Positions 18,371 to 29,610 of a stretch of 43,933 bases of DNA are shown one piece after another. Origin of the DNA: Chara braunii (taxonomy: Eukaryota > Streptophyta > Charophyceae > Charales > Characeae). Each line of letters opens with the position of its first letter. The stretch's first letter is position 1. Below the pieces are notes generated by a model. The model saw only the letters and a program-made list of their open reading frames with translations, did not search any database and was not told the DNA's origin. Both the position numbers and the translations under genes were made by a program. The stretch lies in contig BFEA01000010.1 of NCBI GenBank assembly GCA_003427395.1, positions 5,039,009 to 5,082,941 on the forward strand, written 5' to 3'.

Positions 18371-19900
18371 AGTCGAGTCGCCCCACGGGAGCACTCAGTC
18401 ACCCTTCAAGGTTTATGCAGTTCTCATGCAACTAAGCAGTTCATGCAATCTAGTGCAAGTGATCGGATAACTCACCCGGGAGTATCCTTTTATTAGTTAA
18501 GCAGGAAGTTAGGAGGTCTATGTTGAACCATCTCAACACTTGACCCAATATTCAGGAAACATTCCAACTCCAAGTGTCAATTCTGAATCAAAGTTAGTAA
18601 TAGGCGGTCTTCACGGAAGCCTCCTATTACTACTTGATTCAGAGCTCAGTCTTTCCCTTAAAAGTGTAATAGGACGACCCTACGGGAGCCACCCTACTAC
18701 TTACTTAGAGTCAGACGAGCTGGGATTATGTTAGTGGACTCAGGCAAACACCAGATCCTCCCTTTGCTGGAGTATTTTATTAGACCCGTTAAGATAGGGT
18801 CAAGCAAGCAATAGGATAACCCCACGGAAGCCTCCCATATCCTGCTTTAATGTTAATCAGGTAGATCGTTAGTACTTATTTATATCGTCCATTAGTCATA
18901 CCTTAACAAGTCGTAAGGTTACTCATCTGGGAGTATCCCTTTACTTGTTCAAACATAATCGCCTCACTTCTTCCCTCCGTTAGTTGACCCCCAAATCAAA
19001 CAAGTATTAGGATAACCCACCCGGGAGCCATCCTACTACCAGTTTGATGCATAGGAGATCAAAAACAACTCTTGATTGAGTTGCCCTGACAATTCACCTA
19101 GCTGGCCTATGCGTCCTAAATGAACAAAAGGTATGTTGACTCCCACGGGAAATCGGACAGATTGACCCAAACTTAGGAGTTTGTGCACTCACCCGGGAGT
19201 ACTCAATTCCTTTCCCAGTTTGGTTCGATCGGTGATAGGAGAGCCCCACGGGAGCCTCCCGCTACTTTCGCTTCTGTCAGTTGTCGACGATATGCACCCC
19301 ACGGGAGTACCGGATCACTTTGCTTTTGTCAGTTGTTTGAAGACATGTACCCCACGGGAGTACCGGATTAACTTGGCTCTTGTTAATGTTTGAAGTCATG
19401 TACCCCACGGGAGTACCGAAATAATTTGGCTTTTGTTAATGATTGAAGAAGTGTACCCCACGGGAGTACCGGATCACTGGCTTTTGTCAGATACAATTTG
19501 CAGGTCAATAGGGAAGATGCACGGCACCTTCTCACTGCCAATGTCAGAGTCAAACAATCACTACACCAATTTGTCACTTTAGTCAGACGAATGGCAGGGT
19601 AAGTCGCACGGCGAATACCCTATCATTTGCCTTGGTTATTCCATGCAAGCAGCTTGACAACCTTATGAAAGTACCGGATTACTTCCCAGACCTAGCCTGT
19701 AATGTAATGAGAGAACTGCACGGCAGCCTCCCGTCACAAGCGCCGAAATTAGTAGACATTGCATCAATTTGTTACTTTAGCCAGACGAACGGCAGGGTAA
19801 CTTCGCACGGCGAGTACCCCATCATTTGTCTTAGTTAGCTCATACAAGCAGTGTGACGACCCTACGAGAGCCTCCATCACACAACTTTGTCTTTCAACCC
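18371..19900. repeat. Diverged 53-bp minisatellite array
   Basis: The core CCCCACGGGAG recurs at 19244, 19297, 19350, 19403 and 19455, a regular 53/53/53/52-bp period with matching intervening bases (GCTTTTGTCAGTTGTTTGAAG-like). Outward, the same core decays but recurs at 18381, 18474 (CACCCGGGAG), 18610, 18680, 18820, 18924, 19017, 19141 and 19191. After 19505 it continues as CGCACGGCG/TGCACGGCAG variants. A second level of repetition, of about 198 bp, is seen between 19566-19670 and 19764-19872. Confidence 0.85.
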
Positions 19901-20039
19901 TAGGCAGACTAGGTTACTTCTTGGTTCTTCCTAGGTTCCTTCCTTTCACCATGCAAAATTCTTACTTCAATCATACAGTTCTTTCCCTTTTGATATGCCT
20001 TAATCATGAAGAAAGCACGAATCAGTAAGTCATATAGTC

Positions 20040-20160
20040 ATACACGCAGTCCAATAGATGGTTGTATCCTGTAAGGGTGTATGGGAAAGGAATAGGTGAC
20101 GCGTACCTTGTGGTTCCCTGCCGCTGGAGTTCCTCCTGAACTCCGGCAGAGCTCCCGCAA
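20040..20160 (+). repeat. Repeat shared with 26340-26465, copy 1
   Basis: TTCCCTGCC, then CTCCTCCTGAACTCCGGCAG and AGCTCCCGCAATCG, match 26417-26463 in the same orientation. Weaker similarity lies upstream (GTGTAT-G-A-GG). The pair flanks the plus-strand Ty3 integrase at 23.1-24.4 kb and could be LTR-derived. Confidence 0.5.
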
Positions 20161-20409
20161 TCGCCCTGTTTTGTCCCTGTTTACCTGGTCACCCTTTTTC
20201 CACATAATATACTTTCTCAATTTAGAGAGGTCATACTATCTTGGGTAGTTTGAGAAACATAGGGAACTGAGGGGATCAGATCATGGAAGAATGGAGAAGG
20301 ATGGAAGAGGTAGGCTCCGACACACAGTGACGATGTCCTTCCTCCTTTCCAACACCCCACATCTCTTCCTTTCTGACCCCTGCTTATTTCATGGTGCTTC
20401 AAAAACGAT

Positions 20410-20445
20410 TAATTAATAATAATAATAATAGTAATATTGTTGGTA
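20410..20445. repeat. (AAT)n microsatellite
   Basis: A short imperfect AAT run. A similar imperfect run lies at about 21040-21080. Confidence 0.8.
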
Positions 20446-21530
20446 ATATTTTGTCAAAATATCTTGAAGCACTTTTCAATGAGCAATCAATCAATGGCAA
20501 GGGGGAAAGCGTCTTATTGATGCATTACTCGTCAGAAGTCTCCCTTCCATTTTCCACTTCCTTCTACCTTTTTGTTCTCCTCTCACAGTCCTGAGTACAG
20601 TCTCCCTCTCGCTGCTCAGCACGCCTGCTCTCTAGAACCATGTGTGTGTATACTTGTTACCCAGCTTGCTTGCAAGGCCGTGCGGGCGCATGCTTGCTGC
20701 CCTGCTGTTCCGCTGCGGCACACGCCACCCTGCTCCTGCGTGCGAGTGTGGTGTCAAGGCTGCACTCTCTGCGGTTCGTGACCATTTTGTGACATATCCG
20801 CTTCATGCAGCGCTTGCCCAAGGTGCAACTACCCATGCCCCGGGTTCAGTTGCTTGATGCAGCTGCCTCTTCTTGGGAGGACCCTGGGTGAGGTTCAGAC
20901 TGCACTCCGCCCGCAGCAACTGTTTGGGGCCTACGTCAGAAAAGTTGAGGTAAGTATCCCTTGCGGATATTCAGGGACGTCTTCACTTTGGACGCGCACG
21001 AGGCTTGTTGGGATCACAAGTTACTGAATCAATAAGCAAAAATAATAACAATAATAATAGTGATAATAACGATAATGCAAAGAAATGAGCAGCGGCGGAA
21101 TGACAGGTTGTAAATCGTTGAATCGCATTGAAAGACAAGAATTTCGACACTGTCCGGAAACCAATAACGCACTGTCATTCCACCGAAAAAGTTATGAATC
21201 AGAATGTCAATGGGAATTCGTTCCCATCACCCTCATTCATAAGTTATTCAGAGCCCAGGCTACGATCGCACAGTCTTATTGGCCATCAATGTATTGACAA
21301 CGTACCCTATCGTTGTCAGCAGCAAGATCAAAGTATATGACGATGTCAGACTGTCGTTGAGGCCAGGTATGCACTTCCACATCACGAACCCCACCCTTCT
21401 TTCTGTCAATGTGTGCATTTATATGTTTAGTCAAGTTTGTCCGTTTGCTAATTCATTTGTTTTCCGTTCGTTTGTTTGGCCCGTTTGTATGTCCGTTCGC
21501 ACTTGCTTGTCATTATCTGCTTTGCTGGAA
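20446..21530. other. No gene recognised
   Basis: This mixed sequence includes a GC-rich section at 20640-20940 with short open frames that resemble nothing known. I find no splice-bounded exon or RNA gene that I can support. Confidence 0.4.
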
Positions 21531-21603
21531 TAATAGTAATAACTGATAATAATAATAACAATTATTATAATAATAATAATAATAGTAATAATAATAATAA
21601 TTT
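21531..21603. repeat. (AAT)n/(ATT)n microsatellite
   Basis: About 70 bases of imperfect AAT with a short ATT inversion in the middle (ACAATTATTATAATAAT), able to fold on itself. Confidence 0.85.
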
Positions 21604-23090
21604 TGGCTTTCTCCTTAGTATTTACAGATGCAGATCCCAAAATTCTATCCGCATATTTTGTCGAGTAGGGGTCACAGTTGAATGGAGGTCGTAGTTACAG
21701 TAATTTTGAAAAGGTCTATGTGGTAGCTGTCACAGCAACGGAAAGTCAAGTACACAATCTTCTGGGGAATCCGGAACTGGTTCCTTGTGAGTTCAAGGAC
21801 GCAGCCCATAGGCAGGTGGTCAAGTGGGCAGTCCTACTTAGTTCAGTCAGCGGCACACAGTCTCGGTTACCCCTTCGTCAGACCCGTAAGTACTACGCAG
21901 GCTACGTCCATCCTGGTTCTTTTGTCGCAGCCTGTCCGGTTACCGAAGTCTGGTCGTCTATTCGGTCTTGTCTGATTGCCTGTATCTGCTTGGTTGAATA
22001 TCTGTGTCTATCTGTGCGTCCGACTGTATATTCCGACCGTATATCTGACCGCTTGTCTGTCTAATCTGCCTCAGTCTGTGTATTTCTGTATTTGTCTTGT
22101 TTGTCTCTGTTTGACTGCCCGTTCATTTAGTCGTCTTGTATGTATCTCTGTTTTATCTCCTTTGTCTGTCAGTGTGTCAGTTTTATCTACGCAGATGCAC
22201 ACAGACCTAGACATAATCACAAAATACAGACATAGCACACAAATAGAGCCATAACATAGACACAGCAGTAGCACGGACATAGCACATTCTCAGGAATTCA
22301 CATACAGCACACAGTTTTAGCATAGTTGCAACACGCAGAGGTAACACATAGGCTTCGTCACAATCTCAGAACACAGGTATAACAGTTCATCATAGGCGTT
22401 GCGCACACATACACAAACTCACACCTATAGTCGGCATACACTTGTGCAGACCCAAACCCATAGTGATAGATTAGTCCTTCGAACCTGCAGCCTCCCTTGT
22501 CAGGGGTCTAGACCGAAAGTCTATCAAGATTTGCGGCGTAGGTGAGAATAAGCCTACCACTCTTCTCAGGTATCACTGACCCCGGAGCAATCTGGTACAC
22601 TCTCACCCTTCAACCCACCGCAGCCTCGGCAAATTGTCAGGTTAGACCTCTGGCTGGCACTCAGCGCACAACCTACTCTACCATACTATCCTACGCTACA
22701 GCTGGATCACACAATAGGATCACTTCGGCTTACGAAGACCAATGTACATGACGGTCCACACCATCGGCGACCTCTCTTTCATGTACCAAGTACGCATCTC
22801 GTCACCCTCAATCAAACCTTGATTATCCTACACAGCGCCTCACTCCCTGAAGACCACTCATTCATCCGCTGTACCCCCTGGCGCCCGGCAGCCCGGCTAT
22901 GGCCGCCTGCGCCCCGCCGCCATGCTTTGTGTTGTAGGTGCCCAGGCACAACTTTCGTGGCCTGGGCCAACTGTACGGCGCAGCTTAGTGAGGTTCGCGC
23001 GTTCACCCAACCAACTGATGCACTGCAAGAGCCTAAATACCCACGTACGGAAACGTTGAATTGTGCCTGTGACGAATATTCAGGCCCGCC
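21604..23090. other. No gene recognised
   Basis: This stretch includes a (TCTGT)-like pyrimidine-rich section near 22000-22190 and an ACACAG/CATAGCAC-rich section near 22190-22450. Neither is a clean tandem repeat. No coding support was found. Confidence 0.4.
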
Positions 23091-23102
23091 TTCACTTAGG
23101 GT

Positions 23103-24362
23103 GGGCCTACGATGATGAGAGATGCCCAGCTGTACGTGGAAACTTGTCAGGTCTGTCAGAGAGACAAGCCACGTACTCAGGCTCCTCTTGGGCTCCTGAA
23201 GCCCCTTCCGATTCCGGAAAGGCCAGGTGAGAGCCTGTCCATGGACTTCATGGACACGCTGGTCACCAGCAAGAGTGGGATGAGGCAGATCTTCGTCATC
23301 ATGGATAGGTTTAGCAAATATGCTAGGTTGATAGCCATGCCAGAATCAGCAAAGATCGAGTACGTCATTAGATTGTTTAAAGAGAACTGGGTTAGGGATT
23401 TTGGTCTGCCCAAATCCATAGTCAGTGACAGGGATGTCCGTTTCACCAGTGAGCTATGGAAGGCCGCTGCTGCTGAACAGGGGACACAGTTGCAAATGAC
23501 TTCTGGGAATCACCCAGAGGCCAATGGTCAAGCCGAGCAACTGAATCGCGCTGTACAACACCTGTTGAGGTATTACATTAAGCCCAACCAGGTGGACTGG
23601 GATGAGAAGCTCGCTCTCACCGCCAACCTGTATAACAACGCCATACACAGCGCCACCGGGGTGAGCCCACACAGTCTACTACTGAACTTCAAGCCTAGAC
23701 TGCCCTTAGATTTTCTCCTGCCTGAGAATCAGTCAACTGCTGCACCGGGCACCTTGGAATTTGCCTATAGGTATGAACAGAAAATGCAGCAGGCGGTAGA
23801 ACAGATGTAGAAGGCACAGGCGATAATGATCGAGTCTGAGAACAGACATCGCCGTCCTTCTACCTTTTAGGTTGGGGATAGGGTATGGGTTAAGTCCTCA
23901 GAACTGGGACAAGAGCACGGGATTTCCCGCAAACTCATGCCCCAGTCCTTTGGGCCTTGGGAAGTGTTGGATGTTGTTGGGACTGATCCGGATGGGCCAT
24001 CCTATGTTATCCGGATCCCTGGTCACCTCCGTACCTACCCAGTCTTTCATGCTTCTAAGCTTGCACCATCCGAGGAAACCGATCAGTTTCCCTCGCGACG
24101 CTCAATGCTACCCCCAACCATGGATGGAGAAGTGGACATTGATGACATCGTGGATCACAGGGAGCTCCCAGTTCAGAGACCTACAGGCAGGGGACGTCCT
24201 CCGAAACCGAAGCTGCAGTACCGCGTTCGGTTCCGACATCATACTGATCCAAAGGAGGATCGATGGTTCACGAGGGAAGAACTCATGCAGACCGCACCTC
24301 AAGTTATAACCCAATACGAGAGAGCTCTGCAGAAGGGAAAGTGCCCCATGATCGAAGACTGA
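23103..24362 (+). pseudogene. Ty3 integrase with chromodomain-like tail
   Basis: One plus-strand frame of about 417 codons has only two stops (TAG at about 23808 and 23868). It starts inside the integrase zinc finger (CQVCQRDKP). It carries the catalytic residues in SMDFMDTLVT, VSDRDVRFTS and HPEANGQAEQ, then LYNNAIHSATGVSPHSLLL, GDRVWV, the GPW motif and YPVFHASKLAP. A tail with PTMDGEVDIDDIVDHRE...YRVRFRHH has chromodomain character. The 5' part (gag, protease, RT, RNase H) is absent upstream, so this is a 5'-truncated element. It shares CQ-QAPLGLL-PLPIP with the integrase at 30.7 kb, so both belong to related lineages. Confidence 0.9.
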
Positions 24363-24385
24363 GCTTCTTAGAGGACTGTGGAAGC

Positions 24386-24399
24386 TAAGGAGGAGGGAA
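24386..24399 (+). promoter_or_regulatory. Polypurine tract of the plus-strand Ty3
   Basis: TAAGGAGGAGGGAA lies 24 bases after the integrase stop, as expected for the tract that precedes a 3' LTR. Confidence 0.6.
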
Positions 24400-25140
24400 T
24401 GCGAGGCTATGCCTCTATGAGCCCCGTTCAACCCCTATTTTGGGCCAGTCGGTCGCCCTAAGTGAAGGCAGGCTCGACGAGGCCCTCAGGGCCCTTTTTT
24501 GGCTACTGCGCAACCAAGGAAATTCAGGCAGTTGCCCAGCGCCAGTTGGTTGAAGAAACCCAGGCCCTAGGCCACATGTGTGAATGAATGGAAAGCAGGC
24601 CTTGGGCTGGATACGAGTACCGGGCCGAACACAGGCTACAGGCAGTTGGGCACATGCAACCACCTCAGGCCCTGGGCCTGTTCGTGTGTATACTGGGCCT
24701 CAGGCTACCGGGGCCTACTGGAAGCTTCCTGGGGCTGGACGCAGGCAGGCCACTTCAATATAGCAAAGGGTCTGCCTCCTCATTCGACATTCGGGTGCTG
24801 GCTGCATGTTGCGCAAGCGCTGCTGCGCTATTGTGCTGGCTGGCGTCTACGCTCTCACGGGCGAGCAGGGAAGGAGCACGCAACCATAGCCAAGTTGCGC
24901 TGCTGTAAGCTGGGTGAAGCGCCGGGTGGTCCTTGGGTGCTAGTGGCATCTGCGTGTTGGGGAACGAGGTTGTGAGTGCAGCGAGAGACATACCTGGTGC
25001 TGGAAGCGTGCGACATTGGTCGCCATATGCTCGTACTTCGGGACTGTTGTTGACGTCATCTTTCCGCATCGTGGTGTTGGCTAGATAGGATCTGCCACAT
25101 GTAGTCTGGGCGCCGAGCGCCAGATAGGATATCAACTCTG
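24400..25140 (+). mobile_element. Candidate 3' LTR of the plus-strand Ty3
   Basis: Starting at TGCGAGG just after the polypurine tract, the sequence is rich in GGGCC/AGGCC, like the LTRs at 8.6-9.4 and 11.8-12.7 kb. The right border is not defined and might lie as far as 26.5 kb. No matching 5' LTR was proven, so the call rests on position and composition. Confidence 0.4.
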
Positions 25141-25327
25141 GTTTTTCGTTGATGATGATGGGACTATTTCAACATTGTCAATTATGAACTCTGGGTGTGT
25201 TCTTATTTGGTGAATCTCGTGATGCAATTCTATTGTTGGTTTGAGGTCACGACTATCTGGACTCATATGCACGATGTTGTTTGATTGTTGAAGTTCCCTA
25301 TTGCTCATCTTCCTTGCTGCATCATCT

Positions 25328-25740
25328 CCTTTAGAAAAGTAGATTTCTCAGATTTACACTAAGCCATATAAGAACTTAAACATAAAACTTGAGTTCTATC
25401 AAGACAAAATTTAACTAATTCCTTAGATTTATAAAAATTTTGACAACACTCCCTTTAGAAAAGTGTCATTATAAGATTTATACAAAGCTAAGTTCAAAAT
25501 TCAAAATAACTTTGACTTCTCAAGGTCCAATTTTGTCTAACTCCCTGAATTAGCAAAAATTTGGGCAACACTCCCTTTACAAAAGGTGACTTTCCAAATT
25601 TTTACTAAGCCATATATAAAATTTAGACAAGTTGAACTCTAAAAAGTCAAAATTTGACTAACTCCTTGGATTTGCAGAAATTTTGGCAACGCTTCCTGTA
25701 AATGAAGTAGCTTACCAATGTTTTTACAAAGCCAAGTATA
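25328..25740. repeat. 122-bp tandem repeat, about 3.4 copies
   Basis: Units begin CCTTTAGAAAAG at 25328 and 25452, CCTTTACAAAAG at 25574 and CCTGTAAATGAAG at 25695, giving spacings of 124, 122 and 121. Each contains ACTAAGCCA/ACAAAGC, then TTGACTAACTCC-like and GCAAAAATTTTGGCAACACT-like blocks. The array is AT-rich and diverged. Confidence 0.85.
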
Positions 25741-26024
25741 ACCAATGATCCCAGAAAATGTGAGAATTAACCTAAGTAAAAAAAATTAGCTCAGAAAATA
25801 CAGGAGTTGAACTAACTCCTATAGCTCTAGCACGTGGTGAGCAACTAAAACAACCACCTGTCAAACTGAAACTTAGACTAAGTAGTGATCTCACTCAGCT
25901 ACATGCAAGGTCAAACCACTATGGTAAGTACTCTCACCAGCCCCAAAGTCAACCTTGTCAAACAATAGTTCATAGTCTTTCAATGATTTGTCCCTTATAC
26001 CCAGCTTACATAAGGCGTAAAGTT

Positions 26025-26114
26025 AGACCATCCAATCTTATGGAAACCTGTCTATCTCAGCCATTGGATATACACAAACACAACCAGACCATCCAATCTT
26101 ATGGAAACATGTCT
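26025..26114. repeat. 61-bp direct repeat
   Basis: AGACCATCCAATCTTATGGA begins at 26025 and again at 26086, each continuing AAC-TGTCT. The core CTTATGGAAAC recalls the CCTACGGGAGCC core of the 18.4-19.9 kb array, so the two regions may be related. Confidence 0.7.
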
Positions 26115-26339
26115 GGTTCTCTAGGCAATCAAAAATAAACATAGCACTGGGCCCTCAAAACTTATGGAGGCTCTCCCAGCCTTTGGTTGACCCAATTAGA
26201 CACAAGCAAGAACATTTTCCTCCCACCTTTTCTCTAGATGCAAACTCGTTTCACAATCTGCTTTCAGTCAGACAATAAAAATAAAGTTGAGCTTGCACAA
26301 ACATTCCTTTACTTAAGTCTGACTTGCGCCCTGAAAAGT

Positions 26340-26465
26340 CAAACTGTAGAAGGATGTACAAATAGGGGTTGTAACTAGGTGTATAGAAGGAGGATTAAAC
26401 CTTTGCCTCTCAATTCCCTGCCTCCAAAACTCCTCCTAAGTTCCGACAGAGCTCCCGCACTCGGT
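26340..26465 (+). repeat. Repeat shared with 20040-20160, copy 2
   Basis: TTCCCTGCCTCC, then CTCCTCCTAAGTTCCGACAG and AGCTCCCGCACTCG, parallel the 20.1-kb copy in the same orientation. It lies about 2 kb right of the Ty3 integrase. Confidence 0.5.
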
Positions 26466-27146
26466 GGCCGGACTCCCCACAGAGTCTTGATGCGGTCCTA
26501 TGGGTTGCAATCCCGCCTGCCGCCCTCCTCTCTGATCAGGATTAGACTGAGATTAAGAAAGGCAGAAGATAAGGGGGTTCAGGTGCTCGAGATAAAAGAG
26601 AGGGACAACTCAACTCGCACGAGAGGGCCTTGTTATCTTCCTGCGCCAGAGGGCCCCGCAATGGCGGCTAGAATACGCAACCGTCGAACAAACCGAAGTC
26701 AACTATTGAGTATTGACTTTCCGACGACCCTCCAATCTGCAGCAATGACCCTCTTATTGTCGCTTAGCCACTCCCCCAAGCCATAGTAACCATGCGCCGC
26801 TGTCATGCTCAAGTAAGAATACAACAACAGTCTGCCAATACTGCGTGCCTAGCAACCATCCACAACAGCGCGTACTTGCTGTACAACTCAATAATCTGTA
26901 ACAACTTGCCGACACGCATGCCCAACAGCCATGCGCAACTGCATAGCGAAAGCAAAACAGGATGCAGCAGTAAGTCAACCATGCACAGTCAATCACAAGA
27001 GTGCAACAGTTGCAGCCTTGTCATCCAACAGTCGTATGAGTCGCGGAAGAGGGAGAAGACACAGTCCGCGGCTGCAATGATCGGCTCAACGAGCCGTACA
27101 CCATCCAACAGGTGAGTCTGCAGCCTTTCAGCCTGCCCATATACGT

Positions 27147-27217
27147 GAGGTCAATGGGGATTAGACCAAAGACCTTTCGAGTACCACTCGAGCGCCTAGC
27201 CAACTGAGTTTGGCCAC
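27147..27217 (-). tRNA. Degenerate tRNA-Thr(GGT)-like sequence
   Basis: On the minus strand this 71-base segment shows an acceptor stem pairing at 5 of 7 positions. An A-box-like CTCAGTTGGCTAGGCGC follows, then an anticodon arm TCGA-GTGGTAC-TCGA whose loop has T33, anticodon GGT and a purine 37, a variable loop AAAGGTC and a damaged T-arm (GGTCTAATCC instead of GGTTCRANNC). It is most likely a tRNA pseudogene or the head of a tRNA-derived SINE, not a working gene. Confidence 0.45.
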
Positions 27218-29500
27218 TGGATCCGAGCTTACGTCTTCAACCCGTCAGTTTCATGCATCACCCCCGCGGCCTGTCAGTGTGCAGCTTAAGAAATAATGTG
27301 GAGGAATAGACCGTCATTCCCTGCCTCCAACCCCACCGCAACGTACTTTGCCCAATCGGAATGAACAGCGCCCTAGCTAATCAGGTAAGTCTCCACTTTA
27401 CAGCTCGCCTCATACTCCTCTGTCCGGTGGATTGGGTAGCACACCGGCTAACTAGTAAGCTCATAACCTGGAGCCTGGCTGGCCTCCTTACCACTTCGTA
27501 TGATGGAACGTGCAGGATTCGAGGTAAATCTCCCATCGAACATTGGCGCAACCTCCCCGCATACAAAGCAACTAGTTGTAGAGCTGCCAACCTATCAATA
27601 ACTCGAATGCAGTGTTAATACATAGAAACACCAATACATAGTGCATATCAATACTCAACACCGCCTGTCAAGAGCACAACAAAGGCAACTACTCGGTTTT
27701 CTTGTGCGTTGGGGGAATATCCTATCCCTTTTTAACTGGCACACCTGGTTATGCTCCCGACCAAGTACATCCGGCTCCAGCGTAATGGCAACTACGACTA
27801 GATTTCGTTTTCCCGATCGCTTTCCATCTCCTCAACAAGGGCACTTGGCCGCTTAACGTGGACAAATTTGGAAAGGCTCGAAACGCACGCCCCAATGACA
27901 GATTTGCCCAAACGAGAAGCCGATGCTGATCTCCTCGATCTCCTCGAATAGAAGGTTATGGCGACGAGCCAAGGTATGCAACTCCGAATCGCGCTTCGCC
28001 GTCTGCCATGCACGCCAGGTAAGGACGAACTTCCCCTGAAAGATACTCGCTCAACCCCACTTTTCCTCTCTTGCCTCCGCTTTCTAACCTCTATCCCCTG
28101 CATTCTCAAAATCTCTTCTCCCCCACGCCATCCGCTCACTCTTGCCCTTTATGTTAGCTTCCTACTAGACTAACGCTATAGTCGGATTCGCCAACCCTCA
28201 CCTATTCCCACGAAGGAACGGGCGAGCTAGGCGGTTCTCACTCTCACCATAGCCATCTATTCACCACCACCGCGCACCACTTTTTTTATCTAGCTTTAAT
28301 CCTACTATCCTAGCAGTAAATCTGACCTCACCATGCGACTCGCCCGTGGCTAAAACCTCGGGACCGCCTCTCTTCTTGCCAAAAACGGCTCATGGATGAG
28401 CGAGCTCTGCGTTCTTCACCATGCCCAGCCCGTCTTCCATCATCTTCACCTTCCGAACGCGCTCAAAAGCGATTTTGTGGCTCGGTTCATTCTTCCTCCC
28501 AGCTGCCCATCGTGCTCTCAGCAGCATGCTTGTTCGTCTTAGCGAGCGAAACCTCGACCGCGTCAGTTTCAACAGTTGTGAGGAAAACTTCGAGGGGAAC
28601 CAGCTACTAGCCAGTTCGATGAGACTTTCGCCTCTATCCGCAGGTCCGATGAACAAGTTGTAGATCTGCACCGCTGTGCTCCCCCACAATGCTCTCCGAC
28701 CGCACCTCGACATGAATCTCATCCAAATTCATCCGTTCTTTTCTCCATCATGGCGGCCTCGTCCTTCCCCTGCTCACTCCGATAGTGCCCACGGCTACAG
28801 CCTGCCCGACGGCTCCCACATCTGCGGAAGCTTTTCTAAGGGACTAGCTATAAACAGCTCGACTAGTCTTTAGCCCCTACACCCAAGCTTGGCGAGTGAC
28901 TTGCTCGTCAATATCGTTGCGAACCTCTATCATAACGACCGTCTCTTGTCCTCCCTCTAGTCGCTCTGCTTGAGCAGGGCCGCCCCCCCCCCCTTCTCGG
29001 GTACCCAACGGGTAAGCCATCGCACGACCTGCGGAGTCGAGGGCACGACCCGCTATGGAATAAGCCCCGATGCGAACCTTGGTGGCAGTAGCAAATATTC
29101 AAATGAGAACTTTGAAGGCCGAAGGGGAGAAAGGGTTCCATGCAAGCGGATGCGCACATTCTGCGCCTTCCTCCACTGTGCCCTCTGACCGACTGTGCCC
29201 AGGGCATAGTTCACCATCTTTCGGGTTCCCGAGCATGCTCACACTCGAGCCTCTTACAGCAGGTCGTGGCCGACAGCCGTGCGCCCGCTATGGCACAGGC
29301 CGCGTGGGTATTCCCCCCTCGAGGGCTAATCACCCACCGACTTGCATGCTCGCTGGCCACCCATGGTCCGCTAGCAAAATTTCATCGGCACACCAAGCAC
29401 GCGGGGCCCGTAGGTCAACCAAAGAAGTCGTGGGCTCAAAATCCTCGACCGCCTCGACGACGCTTAATCCAGCGTCACGTCCGTCTTCAAAAGTCGAAAC
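27218..29500. other. No confident gene; possible coding relics
   Basis: GC-rich DNA with short open frames on both strands. Two minus-strand stretches look coding-like: near 28540-28740 (LDEIHVEVRSES then ADLQLVH, later TTVETDAVEVSLAKTNKH) and near 29336-29497 (GLSVVEAVEDFEPTTSLVD). Stops and frame changes interrupt them and I recognise no family. They could be gag fragments of an old element. Confidence 0.3.
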
Positions 29501-29524
29501 ATGAAAATAATTTTATTATTATTA

Positions 29525-29610
29525 TTTTTTTTTTGAACAAATGCTCCAGTCTATTCATGGGGAGCAGCACGTGCTGGGAACTGGGCCCAGCGTCCCATAT
29601 CGAATTATAC
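29525..29610 (-). mobile_element. Retroposon family A-tail, copy 2
   Basis: Ten Ts (29525-29534) are followed by ACAAATGCTCCAGTCTATTC, GGGGAGCAGCACGTGCTGG and GGGCCCAGCGTCCCAT. This is nearly the reverse complement of 36585-36653. Similarity fades after about 29610, so the copy is short. It is oriented minus, with its A-tail to the left. Confidence 0.75.

Noticed and set aside
19244-19505. Regular 53-bp spacing resembling a CRISPR array
   Set aside because: Core and spacer are both repeated, the repeat is not flanked by unique spacers, and the genome is eukaryotic.
20640-20860. Cys-rich plus-strand frames
   Set aside because: Short, in GC-rich DNA, no known Cys pattern and no splice or start context.
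22465-22525. GATAGA...TCTATC hairpin enclosing GGTTCGAAGG on the minus strand
   Set aside because: No D-arm or normal anticodon arm and an imperfect B-box; too short for a tRNA.
27425-27540. tRNA-Met-like segment with CTCATAA loop and GGATTCGAGG
   Set aside because: The anticodon stem does not pair, the B-box misses the consensus and the spacing is far too long.
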